From positions 186,001 to 250,000 of the forward strand of contig NZ_CP117270.1 in the NCBI RefSeq assembly GCF_007000325.2: a DNA stretch of 64,000 nt. Direction: 5' to 3'. Numbering within the stretch: the stretch's first letter is position 1; each line of letters starts with the position of its first letter. This document shows positions 51,089 through 60,372 of this stretch, in pieces. Origin of the DNA: Rhizobium rhododendri. Its GTDB lineage: Bacteria; Pseudomonadota; Alphaproteobacteria; Rhizobiales; Rhizobiaceae. The translations under genes were made by a program, and so were the position numbers. The notes below the pieces were generated by a model, which had not been told where the DNA came from, ran no database searches, and saw only the letters and a program-made list of their open reading frames with translations.

Positions 51089-52678
51089 ATGAGCGAGTTT
51101 ACGAAATATCTGACCGGTCGTGTCACCTCGGGGGGCATGAACCGCCGCGAATTCATGGGTCGCGCCATGGCCGCCGGTATCACGCTTGCCGCCGCCGACG
51201 CGATGTTTGCCACCAGCGCCATGGCGCAGACGCCGAAAAAGGGCGGCCACCTGAAGCTCGGGCTGGAGGGCGGCTCGTCGACCGACAGCATCGATCCGGC
51301 CTCGGCCACCTCGCAGGTCATGTTCGTCGCGGTACGCACCTGGGGCGACACGCTGGTCGAAACCCATCCGCAGACCCGCAAGCCACTTCCGGCACTTGCC
51401 GAATCCTGGACATCGTCGCCTGACGCCAAGATCTGGACCTTCAAGATCCGCAAGGGCGTGCAGTTCCACGATGGCAAGGAAATGACCATCGACGACGTCG
51501 TCGCCACCCTGCACCGCCATTCCGACGAGAAGTCGAAGTCCGGCGCTCTCGGCATGATGAAGTCGCTGACCAAGATCGAGAACCAGAACGGCGATCTCGT
51601 CATCACCCTCGACCAGGGCAATGCCGACATGCCGGCGCTCCTGACCGACTACCACCTCGTCATCCAGCCGAACGGCGGCATGGACAACCCGACGGCAGCG
51701 ATCGGCACCGGCGCCTACAAGGTGGCCAATTTCCAGGCCGGCGTTCGCATGACCTTTGAGAAGAACCCGAACGACTGGCGCACGGATCGCGGTTATGTCG
51801 ACAGCGTCGAACTGATCACCATGAACGACGCGACGGCCCGCGTCGCCGCCCTCACCTCCGGCCAGGTCCACTGCATCAACCGCATCGATCCAAAGACGGT
51901 CAACCTTCTGAAACGCGCCCCGAACGTCCAGCTTCTGACGACGGCCGGCGGCGGTCACTACGTCTTCATCATGCACTGCGACACCGCACCGTTCGACAAC
52001 AACGACCTGCGTCTCGCGCTGAAATACGCCATCGACCGCGAGGAAATGGTCAAGCGCATCCTTGGCGGCTACGGTTCGCTCGGCAACGACTTCCCGATCA
52101 ACAGCACCTATGCGCTGTTCCCCGATGGCATCGAGCAGCGCAAGTACGATCCGGACAAGGCGAAGTTCCACTACAAGAAGTCCGGCCATGACGGCTCGAT
52201 TCTGATGCGGACCTCCGAAGTTGCCTTCCCCGGTGCCGTCGATGCGTCCGTGCTGTTCCAGCAGAGCGCCAAGAAGGCCGGCATCAACCTCGAGATCAAG
52301 CGCGAGCCGGCCGATGGCTACTGGACCAACGTCTGGAACAAGCAGCCGTTCAGCGCTTCCTACTGGGGCAGCCGCGCGACGCAGGACCAGTTCTATTCCG
52401 GCGCCTATCTGTCAACCGCCGACTGGAACGACACCCGTTTCAAGCGCCCGGATTTCGACAAGCTGCTGGTATCGGCCCGTGCCGAACTGGACGAGACCAA
52501 GCGCAAAGACCTCTATCGCCAGATGGCCATGATGGTCCGCGACGAAGGCGGCACCATCCTGCCGATGTTCAACGACTTCGTGAACGCCGGTTCGAAGAAG
52601 CTGATGAACTATGTCCAGGACATCGGCAACGACATGTCGAACGGCTATGTCGCCACCCGCGTCTGGCTCGACGCCTGA
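51089..52678 (+). CDS. Peptide/opine-type ABC transporter substrate-binding protein
   Basis: The 529-residue protein is a family-5 extracellular binding protein with SWTSSPDAKIWTFKIRKGVQFHDG, of which WTFKIRKGVQFHDGK is the signature. It also contains DNNDLRLALKYAIDREEMV. The N-terminus has NRREFMGRAMAAG, which resembles a twin-arginine signal, followed by a hydrophobic stretch ending AMAQ, so export folded by Tat is possible. The ATG at 51089 is chosen over 51008. It is the first gene of a four-gene ABC operon just downstream of the carnitine genes. Ligand unknown; acylcarnitine or betaine-like compounds are candidates by context. Confidence 0.92.
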   Translation: MSEFTKYLTGRVTSGGMNRREFMGRAMAAGITLAAADAMFATSAMAQTPKKGGHLKLGLEGGSSTDSIDPASATSQVMFVAVRTWGDTLVETHPQTRKPLPALAESWTSSPDAKIWTFKIRKGVQFHDGKEMTIDDVVATLHRHSDEKSKSGALGMMKSLTKIENQNGDLVITLDQGNADMPALLTDYHLVIQPNGGMDNPTAAIGTGAYKVANFQAGVRMTFEKNPNDWRTDRGYVDSVELITMNDATARVAALTSGQVHCINRIDPKTVNLLKRAPNVQLLTTAGGGHYVFIMHCDTAPFDNNDLRLALKYAIDREEMVKRILGGYGSLGNDFPINSTYALFPDGIEQRKYDPDKAKFHYKKSGHDGSILMRTSEVAFPGAVDASVLFQQSAKKAGINLEIKREPADGYWTNVWNKQPFSASYWGSRATQDQFYSGAYLSTADWNDTRFKRPDFDKLLVSARAELDETKRKDLYRQMAMMVRDEGGTILPMFNDFVNAGSKKLMNYVQDIGNDMSNGYVATRVWLDA

Positions 52679-52687
52679 GACTGAAAC

Positions 52688-52709
52688 CGGGCGGCCGATG
52701 CGCCGCCCG
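52688..52709 (+). terminator. Intercistronic hairpin after the peptide-type binding-protein gene
   Basis: CGGGCGGC (52688-52695) pairs perfectly with GCCGCCCG (52702-52709) around a 6-base loop, 10 bases after the stop. As at 24774, it separates a binding-protein gene from its permease genes. Confidence 0.55.
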
Positions 52710-52804
52710 CCAGACTGGAGTGTGGATCGTGGGACGTCTCGCCCCCGATCCACCCCCTCAAGTTTCAGAAAAGCCCTATCCGTTTCAGAAAAGGCGGTCA
52801 GCCC

Positions 52805-53812
52805 ATGTCCAATTCGATCGACACCGACGGTCTTCCCGGCCGCAGGCTGCGCGAGAAGTTTCCACTGGCGGCGCTGATCCTCGAGCGTCTCATCCTCAGC
52901 ATAGTCCTGCTGTTTGCCGTCTCGCTGCTGATCTTCGTCGGCCTCCAGGCGCTGCCCGGCGATTTCGCCTCCACCTATCTCGGCCAGTCGGCGACGCCTC
53001 AGGCAATCGCCAACATCCGCGATCAGCTGGGACTCAACCTGCCGCTGCTGTCGCGCTATCTGTCGTGGCTCGGCCATGCCATGGTCGGCGACTTCGGTAC
53101 CTCCTGGGCGAGCCAGAATTCGGTCAGCGAGCAGATCGGCCTCAGGCTCGGTAATTCGCTGTTTCTCGCCGGATTTGCGGCATTGATCTCCGTGCCGCTG
53201 GCCGTCGGGCTCGGCATGCTGTCGGTGCATTTCCGCAACCGGATGCCGGACAAGATCATCAACATCGTGTCGCTGGCGGCGATCTCGCTGCCTGAGTTTT
53301 TCATCGGCTACCTGCTGATCATGTTCTTCGCCGTAAAGTTCGGCGTCGCCACCTTCCCGGCCACCGTCTATGCCGAAATGAGCCTCTACGACCGGCTGCA
53401 AGCAATTGCCCTGCCGACGGCAACGCTGGTTCTCGTCGTGCTCGCCCACATGATGCGGATGACGCGGGCGGCGATCCTCTCGGTGATGTCGTCCGCATAT
53501 ATGGAGACGGCGGAACTGAAGGGCCTTAGCGCCTTCCGCTCCATCGTCCGGCATGCGGCGCCGAATGCGCTGGCGCCGATCATCAACGTCGTGGCGCTGA
53601 ACCTTGCCTATCTCGTCGTCGGCGTTGTCGTGGTCGAGGTGGTGTTCGTCTATCCCGGCATGGGCCAGTACATGGTGGACGCCGTGACGGTGCGCGACAT
53701 GCCCGTCGTCCAGGCTTGCGGCCTAATCTTCGCTGCCGTCTACATCCTCTTGAACATGGTGGCCGACATCCTTGCCATTGTCGCCAACCCCCGTCTGAGG
53801 CATCCGCGATGA
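52805..53812 (+). CDS. Peptide-type ABC transporter permease (DppB-like)
   Basis: The 335-residue protein has six helices and the DppB signature. The first helix is around LILSIVLLFAVSLLIFVGLQALPGD, where LQALPGDFAS is typical. The EAA loop is YMETAELKGLSAFRSIVRHAAPNALAP, seen as ETAELKGLSAFRSI. It ends with ATGA overlap to the second permease. Confidence 0.94.
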   Translation: MSNSIDTDGLPGRRLREKFPLAALILERLILSIVLLFAVSLLIFVGLQALPGDFASTYLGQSATPQAIANIRDQLGLNLPLLSRYLSWLGHAMVGDFGTSWASQNSVSEQIGLRLGNSLFLAGFAALISVPLAVGLGMLSVHFRNRMPDKIINIVSLAAISLPEFFIGYLLIMFFAVKFGVATFPATVYAEMSLYDRLQAIALPTATLVLVVLAHMMRMTRAAILSVMSSAYMETAELKGLSAFRSIVRHAAPNALAPIINVVALNLAYLVVGVVVVEVVFVYPGMGQYMVDAVTVRDMPVVQACGLIFAAVYILLNMVADILAIVANPRLRHPR

Positions 53813-54636
53813 GATTGAGAGAGATCCCCATCACCGCCTGGGTCGGCATGGCAGGCATCCTGCTGGCGCTGGTCTGCGCTATCTTCGCCCCGTGGATCGC
53901 CCCGCATGGCGAGACCGAGGTCGTCGGCGAGGTCTGGGCGCCGGCCGACGGGCAATTCTACTTCGGGCTCGACAATCTCGGCCGAGACATTCTCTCGCGG
54001 CTGATCTTCGGCGCCCGGACGACGCTGTCCGTGGCGCTCGGTGCGACGCTGATCTCGTTCTCGCTCGGCATCATCCTGTCGTTTACCGCAGCCGTCTCGC
54101 GCGGCGTGATCGACACCGTGCTGTCGCGCTTCAACGATCTGATGATGTCGATCCCGACGCTGATTTTCGCGCTGGTGGTTCTGGCGGTGCTGCCGCAGAA
54201 CCTGGTCGTGCTGATCCTGGTCATGGCTATTCTCGACAGTACCCGCGTCTACCGTCTCGGTCGCGCGGTGGCGCTCGACGTGGCGGTGATGGAGTTCGTC
54301 GAGGCGGCAAAGCTGCGTGGCGAAGGCAAGATCTGGATCATCTTCCGCGAAATCCTGCCAAACACGCTGTCGCCGCTCCTGGCTGAATTCGGCCTGCGCT
54401 TTGCCTTCGCAATCCTGTTTCTTTCCACCCTCTCCTTCCTCGGTCTCGGCATCCAGCCGCCGACTGCAGACTGGGGCGGCATGGTGAAGGACAACAAGGA
54501 CGGCATCATCTTCGGCATTTCTGCGGCGCTCCTGCCCGGCGGGGCCATCGCGGCGCTCGCCATCTGTGTCAATCTGGTGGTCGACTGGCTGTTGAAGCGG
54601 ACGTCCAGCCTCAAGGGAGGACGTGGCGATGCCTGA
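53809..54636 (+). CDS. Peptide-type ABC transporter permease (DppC-like)
   Basis: The 275-residue second permease has the DppC N-terminal periplasmic segment FYFGLDNLGRDILSRLIFGAR (GLDNLGRDILSR is the family signature) and an EAA loop around EFVEAAKLRGEGKIWIIFRE. The ATG at 53809 overlaps the DppB-like stop, so the frame from 53716 is not used. The ATPase gene starts inside its last codons. Confidence 0.94.
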   Translation: MRLREIPITAWVGMAGILLALVCAIFAPWIAPHGETEVVGEVWAPADGQFYFGLDNLGRDILSRLIFGARTTLSVALGATLISFSLGIILSFTAAVSRGVIDTVLSRFNDLMMSIPTLIFALVVLAVLPQNLVVLILVMAILDSTRVYRLGRAVALDVAVMEFVEAAKLRGEGKIWIIFREILPNTLSPLLAEFGLRFAFAILFLSTLSFLGLGIQPPTADWGGMVKDNKDGIIFGISAALLPGGAIAALAICVNLVVDWLLKRTSSLKGGRGDA

Positions 54637-56260
54637 GCTGCTTTCGGTACGCGGCCTGAAGATCGAGGCCACCAGCTATCCGCCCGGCGAGCCGCCCAAG
54701 CGCGTGACTATCGTCGACGATGTCTCTTTCGATCTCGCCAAGGGCAAGGTGCTCGGCCTCATCGGCGAATCCGGTGCGGGCAAGTCGACCATCGGCCTGT
54801 CGGCACTTGCCTACGGTCGCGGGGGCGCCGAAATCACCGGCGGGGAAGTGCTGCTCGACGGTGAGAACCTTCTGGCGCTCGGCAAATCCGGCATCCGCCG
54901 CGTGCGCGGCGCCCGCGTCTGCTACGTGGCACAATCGGCTGCGGCCGCCTTCAATCCGGCGCACCGGCTCGGCGGACAAGTCATCGAGGCCTCCGTCAAG
55001 CACGGCCTGATGACCAAGGAAGAGGCCCGGGCCCGCGCGCTCTATCTGTTCCGCGTCCTCGGCCTTCCCAACCCCGAGACGTTTGGCGAGCGCTATCCGC
55101 ATCAGGTTTCCGGCGGGCAATTGCAGCGCGCCATGACCGCGATGGCACTGTGCTCCAACCCGGAGCTGATCGTCTTCGACGAGCCGACCACGGCGCTCGA
55201 CGTGACGACCCAGATCGACGTGCTCGCCGCTATCAAGCACGCCATCGAGGCGACCAACACGGCGGCCCTCTACATCACCCATGACCTTGCCGTCGTTGCC
55301 CAGATTTCCGACGACATCATGGTGTTACGCAACGGCAAGACGGTGGAATACGGCACCGCCCAGCAGATCATCGAGGCGCCGCGCGAGGCCTATACTCAAG
55401 CGCTCGTCAACGTCCGCCAGGCGCTGCGGACCGAGGCTGCCGTCCAGACCGGCACGCTGCTGAAGGTCGAGAACATCACTGCCGGCTATTCCAACGGCTT
55501 CAAGGTGCTGTTCGACGTCACGCTGCATGTGCCGAAGGGCCAGACGCTGGCGATCGTCGGCGAATCCGGTTCCGGAAAGTCGACGCTGGCACGCGTCATT
55601 ACCGGCCTGCTACCGCCCCAGCAGGGCAGTGTCTCGTTCGGCGATAAAATGCTGTCCCCTGCCCTGAAAGGTCGCTCGAACGACGACCTTCGACGCATCC
55701 AGCTGATCTACCAGATGGCCGACACGGCGATGAACCCGCGCCAGACGGTGCGCGATATCATCGGCCGGCCGCTGACCTTCTATTATGGCCTGCGCGGTGC
55801 GGCAAAGACAGCCCGGGTGAAAGAGCTGCTCGAGCAGATCGAGATGGGCACCGGTTTCGTCGATCGCTATCCGGCCGAACTCTCCGGCGGCCAGAAGCAG
55901 CGTGTCGCCATCGCCCGTGCGCTTGCCGCCAATCCGGAGCTGATCCTTTGCGACGAGCCGACCTCGGCGTTGGATCCGCTGGTCGCGGAAGGCATCCTAA
56001 ACCTGCTGATGAAGCTGCAGGAGGAAAAGCAGCTCTCCTACATCTTCATCACCCATGACATCGCCATCGTGCGCGCCATCGCCGACAGCGTCGCAGTTAT
56101 GCATCGCGGCAAGCTGGTTCGGTTCGGGCCGAAATCGACGGTCCTTTCGCCACCCTTCGACGACTACACCGACCTGTTGCTGAAATCGGTGCCGGAAATG
56201 GAGATCGGCTGGCTGGAGAAGGTCTTGACGACGCGGAAGATGGAGAGCGCGGGGAATTGA
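54629..56260 (+). CDS. Peptide-type ABC transporter ATPase, DppD-DppF fusion
   Basis: One 543-residue protein holds both nucleotide-binding domains. The first has [24 protein letters not shown] and [13 protein letters not shown]; the second, from about residue 275, has [24 protein letters not shown] and [13 protein letters not shown]. Tandem fused ATPases are known for this family (GsiA-like). The ATG at 54629 follows GGGAGG; a GTG at 54623 is also in frame. It overlaps the end of the second permease by eight bases. Confidence 0.94.
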   Translation: MPELLSVRGLKIEATSYPPGEPPKRVTIVDDVSFDLAKGKVLGLIGESGAGKSTIGLSALAYGRGGAEITGGEVLLDGENLLALGKSGIRRVRGARVCYVAQSAAAAFNPAHRLGGQVIEASVKHGLMTKEEARARALYLFRVLGLPNPETFGERYPHQVSGGQLQRAMTAMALCSNPELIVFDEPTTALDVTTQIDVLAAIKHAIEATNTAALYITHDLAVVAQISDDIMVLRNGKTVEYGTAQQIIEAPREAYTQALVNVRQALRTEAAVQTGTLLKVENITAGYSNGFKVLFDVTLHVPKGQTLAIVGESGSGKSTLARVITGLLPPQQGSVSFGDKMLSPALKGRSNDDLRRIQLIYQMADTAMNPRQTVRDIIGRPLTFYYGLRGAAKTARVKELLEQIEMGTGFVDRYPAELSGGQKQRVAIARALAANPELILCDEPTSALDPLVAEGILNLLMKLQEEKQLSYIFITHDIAIVRAIADSVAVMHRGKLVRFGPKSTVLSPPFDDYTDLLLKSVPEMEIGWLEKVLTTRKMESAGN

Positions 56261-56300
56261 GCTATGATGCTGGTGTCTGTCGGCGCTGGCTCAAAGTCTT

Positions 56301-56352
56301 CCTCATACCTGTGCCCGTCACAGGTATCCAGCCACGGCGCGTCTGCGCCGTG
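56301..56352. repeat. Palindromic intergenic element, copy 2 (shorter)
   Basis: Two hairpins in a row: ATACCTGTG (56305-56313) with CACAGGTAT (56319-56327), and CACGGCGC (56333-56340) with GCGCCGTG (56345-56352). Compared with copy 1 at 46472, the first stem has a T-to-A change balanced by an A-to-T change on the other side, so base pairing is kept. It lies between the ABC operon and the Phd-like gene. Confidence 0.72.
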
Positions 56353-56402
56353 AAAGGACAGGGCGCGGTGCTAAGATCAACTATACTCTTTGGAGGTGCA
56401 AC

Positions 56403-56588
56403 ATGCGTGAGATTGAACTTCAGAAGGCACAGGAAAAGTTGTCCGCCCTCGTTAAAGACGCATTGAAAAGCAAGCCCACCATCATCACCCGCGATGGCGA
56501 AAAGTCGGCGGTCATTCTATCCTATGATGACTATCAAAATCTTCCAGGCGTTCGGCTGAGTGCTGAGGCAGGGGTCATGCACGAGTAG
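56403..56588 (+). CDS. Phd/YefM-family antitoxin, solitary and short
   Basis: The 61-residue protein has the Phd/YefM start (REIELQKAQEKLSALVKDAL) and PTIITRDGEKSAVILSYDDYQNL, shown by the RDGEKSAVILSYDDY core that forms the DNA-binding dimer. The usual C-terminal toxin-binding tail is cut short after NLPG, and no toxin gene follows in the next 80 bases. It may be a remnant or an orphan DNA-binding protein. It sits directly after a palindromic element. Confidence 0.75.
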   Translation: MREIELQKAQEKLSALVKDALKSKPTIITRDGEKSAVILSYDDYQNLPGVRLSAEAGVMHE

Positions 56589-56674
56589 CTATTGCTGGAA
56601 CGAAAGACTGATACCTATCAAGTTCTTCGACATCTGATTATTGCCTTTGACTATTGCCTTGGAATTGGAATGCC

Positions 56675-58675
56675 ATGACTGACCGCCCCTTCACCGTCAT
56701 CGAAAACCAGTGGATCACGCTTGCCGACGGCACGCGGCTCGCTGCCCGTATCTGGATGCCTGACAATGCCGAGGCAGATCCGGTGCCGGCGGTGTTCGAG
56801 TTCCTGCCATATCGCAAGCGTGATGGAACCAGCCCGCGAGACGAATCCACCTATCCAGTGTTTGCGGCTGCCGGCGTTGCCGGGGTGCGCGTCGATATCC
56901 GGGGGTCGGGCGAATCCGATGGCGTCATCGATGGCGAATATACCGAGCTGGAGCTCGCCAATGCCTGCGAGCTGATCGCCTGGATTGCCGCCCAGCCGTG
57001 GTCGAACGGGTCTGTCGGCATGATGGGGATTTCCTGGGGCGGCTTCAACTGCCTGCAGGTGGCAGCCCTCAATCCGCCGGCGCTGAAGGCGGTGATCTCG
57101 ATCGCCTCGACCGTCGATCGCTATAATGACGACATTCACTACAAGGACGGCTGCCATCTGTCGGCGCAGCTCTCCTGGGCAGCGACCATGCTCGCCTACC
57201 AGTCACGTGCGCCCGACCCCGAGATCGTCGGCGAGCGCTGGCGCGAGATGTGGATGGAGCGGCTGGAGAACGAGCCGTTCTTCATGGAGGAGTGGCTGCA
57301 GCACCAGCGTCGCGACGCATTCTGGCAACATGGATCGATCGGCGACGATTTCTCGGCCTTCAAGGTTCCGGCCCTTGTAATCGCCGGGTGGGCCGATGGT
57401 TACCGCAATACGCCGCTGAAAGCCGTCGAGGGACTGGGCGACAAGGCCAAGGCGCTGATCGGCCCCTGGGTTCACAAATATCCACATTTCGCCTGGCCGA
57501 AACCGCGTGCCGATTTCCATGGCGAGGCAATTGCTTGGTGGAACCGCTGGCTGCGCGGCGAGGACAACAGTATCGAAAACCTGCCGCAGGTGCGCGCTTT
57601 CATGCTCGATGCCCCGAAGCCCGCGACCCGCCGCGATGTCGATCCCGGCTTCTGGGTTTCCAAGCCCGAATGGCAGCAACCGGATATGCAGTGCTTCTAT
57701 GTCGAGCAATTCGGTACGCTGATGGAAGGGATGCCGATCCCGCATGCGCCGGAGCACCCGGTCTTCCTGAAGTCGCCGCTCGACACGGGCACCGCATCCG
57801 GCGAATGGTTCACCCTCAAGCCGGATGCCGAGATGGCACTCGACCAGCGCGGCGACGATGGCGGCTCGCTGGTGTTCCAGACGCCGGTGCTGACGGAAGC
57901 CCATGACTTCCTAGGGCGCCCCGAACTGACGCTGACAGTCCGCGCTCACGCCGAGCTTGCCAATCTCTGCGCCCGCCTCGTCGATATCCATCCGGACGGT
58001 ACCGCGACGCGAGTGACCTTCGGCGTTCTTAATCTCGCCCATCGTGACAGTAATGCCGAGCCGCAGCCGATGGTGCCGGGCGAGCCGACGCAGATCCGTC
58101 TGGTGCTCGATGCCTGCGGCTATCGATTCCAGGCCGGCCACCGCATCCGCCTGTCGCTGTCGACTGCCTACTGGCCGATGCTGCTGCCGCCACCCGTCGA
58201 CGAAGGCGTGACCATCGATCTCGCCTCTATAGGCCTTGCGATGCCGCTGCTCGGCGAGCACCAGATGTTCGAGATGAAGCAGCCGGATAACCCCGATCCG
58301 CTGCCGAAGTATATCGAGCACAAGCCGAGCGAGACGAAGCGCCAGGTGGTGCGCGATCTCTCCGCCGGTCGCACCGATTACTGCGTTTATGAAGACACCG
58401 GCCTGTTCGAGCATCCCGGCACCGGCCTGTCGACGCGCCAGCTGCGCGACGAGGTGTGGTCGATCTCCGCCAACGATCCGTTGTCGATGAAGGGCAAATC
58501 GGTGTGGACCTGTGACATGCAGCGGCCCGGCTGGTTCGTCCGCACCGTCTCGACCGCGACGATTGCCTGCACGGCGACGGAATGGCTGATCGGCGGTTCG
58601 GTCATCGGCTACGAGGGCGAGACGAAGGTCTTCGAAAAGACCTTCGACAAGGCCGTGCCGCGCGACATGATGTGA
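56675..58675 (+). CDS. CocE/NonD-family (S15-like) hydrolase
   Basis: The 666-residue protein has an alpha/beta-hydrolase domain with the nucleophile elbow MGISWGGFNCLQ. YDGIW-like N-terminal strands (ITLADGTRLAARIWMP) and a C-terminal jelly-roll (X-Pro dipeptidyl-peptidase type) from about residue 400 follow, with FQAGHRIRLSLSTAYWP. The family cleaves esters and amides, including cocaine, acyl and peptide substrates. It follows the ABC operon by about 400 bases and may hydrolyse the imported compound. Its stop directly abuts the stop of the convergent esterase gene. Confidence 0.88.
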   Translation: MTDRPFTVIENQWITLADGTRLAARIWMPDNAEADPVPAVFEFLPYRKRDGTSPRDESTYPVFAAAGVAGVRVDIRGSGESDGVIDGEYTELELANACELIAWIAAQPWSNGSVGMMGISWGGFNCLQVAALNPPALKAVISIASTVDRYNDDIHYKDGCHLSAQLSWAATMLAYQSRAPDPEIVGERWREMWMERLENEPFFMEEWLQHQRRDAFWQHGSIGDDFSAFKVPALVIAGWADGYRNTPLKAVEGLGDKAKALIGPWVHKYPHFAWPKPRADFHGEAIAWWNRWLRGEDNSIENLPQVRAFMLDAPKPATRRDVDPGFWVSKPEWQQPDMQCFYVEQFGTLMEGMPIPHAPEHPVFLKSPLDTGTASGEWFTLKPDAEMALDQRGDDGGSLVFQTPVLTEAHDFLGRPELTLTVRAHAELANLCARLVDIHPDGTATRVTFGVLNLAHRDSNAEPQPMVPGEPTQIRLVLDACGYRFQAGHRIRLSLSTAYWPMLLPPPVDEGVTIDLASIGLAMPLLGEHQMFEMKQPDNPDPLPKYIEHKPSETKRQVVRDLSAGRTDYCVYEDTGLFEHPGTGLSTRQLRDEVWSISANDPLSMKGKSVWTCDMQRPGWFVRTVSTATIACTATEWLIGGSVIGYEGETKVFEKTFDKAVPRDMM

Positions 58676-59593
58676 TCAGAGCGTGTCGGCAAATCGGCTG
58701 ACCGCGATGCAGACTGCGCGAAAGCCTGCCTGTGCGCCGTTGCTCATATGGCGGGCCCGGAGCCAGGCATGCACCATCTGCGGCTCCTCGCGGAACCAGA
58801 CCTCGACGCCGTCAGCGGCAAGCCGTCCGGCATAAAGTCTTCCGTCGTCGCGCAGCGGATCGAAATGGGCGACCGTGATGTAGGCTGGCGGCAGGCCCGC
58901 ACAGGTCCGGGTTAGCAGCGGATGAGCGACAGGCTCGTCTGCAGGTGCCTTGAGGATGGCGCGATAATAGGCGACATCGGCGGTTGTCAGCCCCGGAGCG
59001 TCTGCCATCTCCTGGTAGGAGCCCGAGACGAGGTCGCCGCCGAGCGCCGGGTAGATAAGCACTTGGCCGACGATCCCATCCAGCCCTTCGTCACGTGCCC
59101 TGAGCGTCAGGCCTGCCGCGAGGTTGCCGCCGGCGCTGTCGCCGATTAGGACGACCGTCTCGCCATCGCCCAGCAGCAGCTTCAGCACCGTGAAGCAATC
59201 GTCCGTCTGCACCGGCCACACATGTTCCGGGGCCAGGCGGTAATCGACGGCAATCAGTTCGGCGCCCGCAGCGTCGGCGATCTCGGCGCAGATCGAATGA
59301 TGGCTCGACAGCGAGCCGACGACATAGCCGCCGCCATGCAGATAGAGCAGTTTCGTCGACGTCCGCACGTCGGCGGGGCGATATCGACGGGTCGGGACGG
59401 TGCCAATCGGGCAATCTTCTGCCGTCATGCCGTCCGGCATTCGCCTCTCGAACTGGGCGCAGAGTGCATCGTACCAGAGACGCTGCTGGCCAATCGACGC
59501 ATCGACGGCATCGGCCGGGTAGAAGCTGTCGCACAGCTGCAGGAATTCGAGGATGCCTGCCTCGCCTGGCATCGGGCGGATGGTTTCCGGCAT
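58676..59593 (-). CDS. HSL-type alpha/beta-hydrolase (esterase)
   Basis: The 305-residue protein has the hormone-sensitive-lipase motif LYLHGGGYVVGS (oxyanion hole) and the nucleophile elbow IGDSAGGNLAAG. The Asp and His are expected in ITVAHFDPLRDDG and QMVHAW. It would cleave short-chain carboxyl esters in the cytoplasm. The ATG has GGGGAGA upstream. It is convergent with the CocE-like gene with no base between the two stops. Confidence 0.92.
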   Translation of the reverse strand: MPETIRPMPGEAGILEFLQLCDSFYPADAVDASIGQQRLWYDALCAQFERRMPDGMTAEDCPIGTVPTRRYRPADVRTSTKLLYLHGGGYVVGSLSSHHSICAEIADAAGAELIAVDYRLAPEHVWPVQTDDCFTVLKLLLGDGETVVLIGDSAGGNLAAGLTLRARDEGLDGIVGQVLIYPALGGDLVSGSYQEMADAPGLTTADVAYYRAILKAPADEPVAHPLLTRTCAGLPPAYITVAHFDPLRDDGRLYAGRLAADGVEVWFREEPQMVHAWLRARHMSNGAQAGFRAVCIAVSRFADTL

Positions 59594-59715
59594 TGTCTTC
59601 TCCCCGTTTGCAGGCGCATTTCGCCAAAAATCACGCTGTGCGATTCCCGGACTCGATAAAAACCCGTTTTTAACGTTTACCGCTTATTCATCTCTCGGAA
59701 GAGAGTGAGTTTGCG

Positions 59716-60291
59716 ATGCGAAAATTGTTTATCGCCGCCCTTGTCGTGTTGTCCAGTTGCGCGACGGCGCCCCATCAGATCCGCAACAGCTGCGCCATTT
59801 TCGAGCAGCGCGACGGCCTTTTCAACAACTGGCGAAGGGCAGCCGACAAGGCCTCGCGCGAGTACGGGGTCCCCGTGCCGGTGCTGATGGCGACGATCTA
59901 CGTCGAATCCGGTTTCCAGCCCTATGCACGGCCACCGCGCACACTATTGCTCGGTTTCATCCCATGGACGCGGCCTTCCAGCGCCTATGGTTATGCCCAG
60001 GCTCTCGATGGAACATGGTCGCGCTACCAGCGGGCGACCGGCCACTGGTCGGCCCGACGGACCAATTTTGCCGACGCGATCAATTTCATCGGCTGGTACC
60101 ATGCGCAAAGCCATCTCCAGAACGGCATCGCGCTGAACGATACCTACAATCTCTACATGGCCTATTATGTCGGCCATGACGGCTACAGCCGCGGCAGCTT
60201 CCGCTCCAATGGCGAGCTGCAGCGCACCGCCCGCCGGGCCGCCGGCATCGCCTCGACCTACAACAGCCAGCTGCGCACCTGCGGCGGCTGA
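59716..60291 (+). CDS. Lytic-transglycosylase-like lipoprotein
   Basis: The 191-residue protein has a lipoprotein signal with lipobox LSSC. The domain resembles SLT-type transglycosylases: VPVPVLMATIYVESGFQPYA has the catalytic Glu in the Y-V-E-S-G-F segment, followed by SSAYGYAQALDGTW and NLYMAYYVGHDGY. It would cleave peptidoglycan from the outer-membrane side. It is a stand-alone gene. Confidence 0.87.
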   Translation: MRKLFIAALVVLSSCATAPHQIRNSCAIFEQRDGLFNNWRRAADKASREYGVPVPVLMATIYVESGFQPYARPPRTLLLGFIPWTRPSSAYGYAQALDGTWSRYQRATGHWSARRTNFADAINFIGWYHAQSHLQNGIALNDTYNLYMAYYVGHDGYSRGSFRSNGELQRTARRAAGIASTYNSQLRTCGG

Positions 60292-60372
60292 TGGGCCGCC
60301 GTCCGCGTTTCGGCCCTGTGAAAATGGTTCTTCGTTCCTAGGTTAGGCTTATCAGCCCTTGAAGGAACACAG

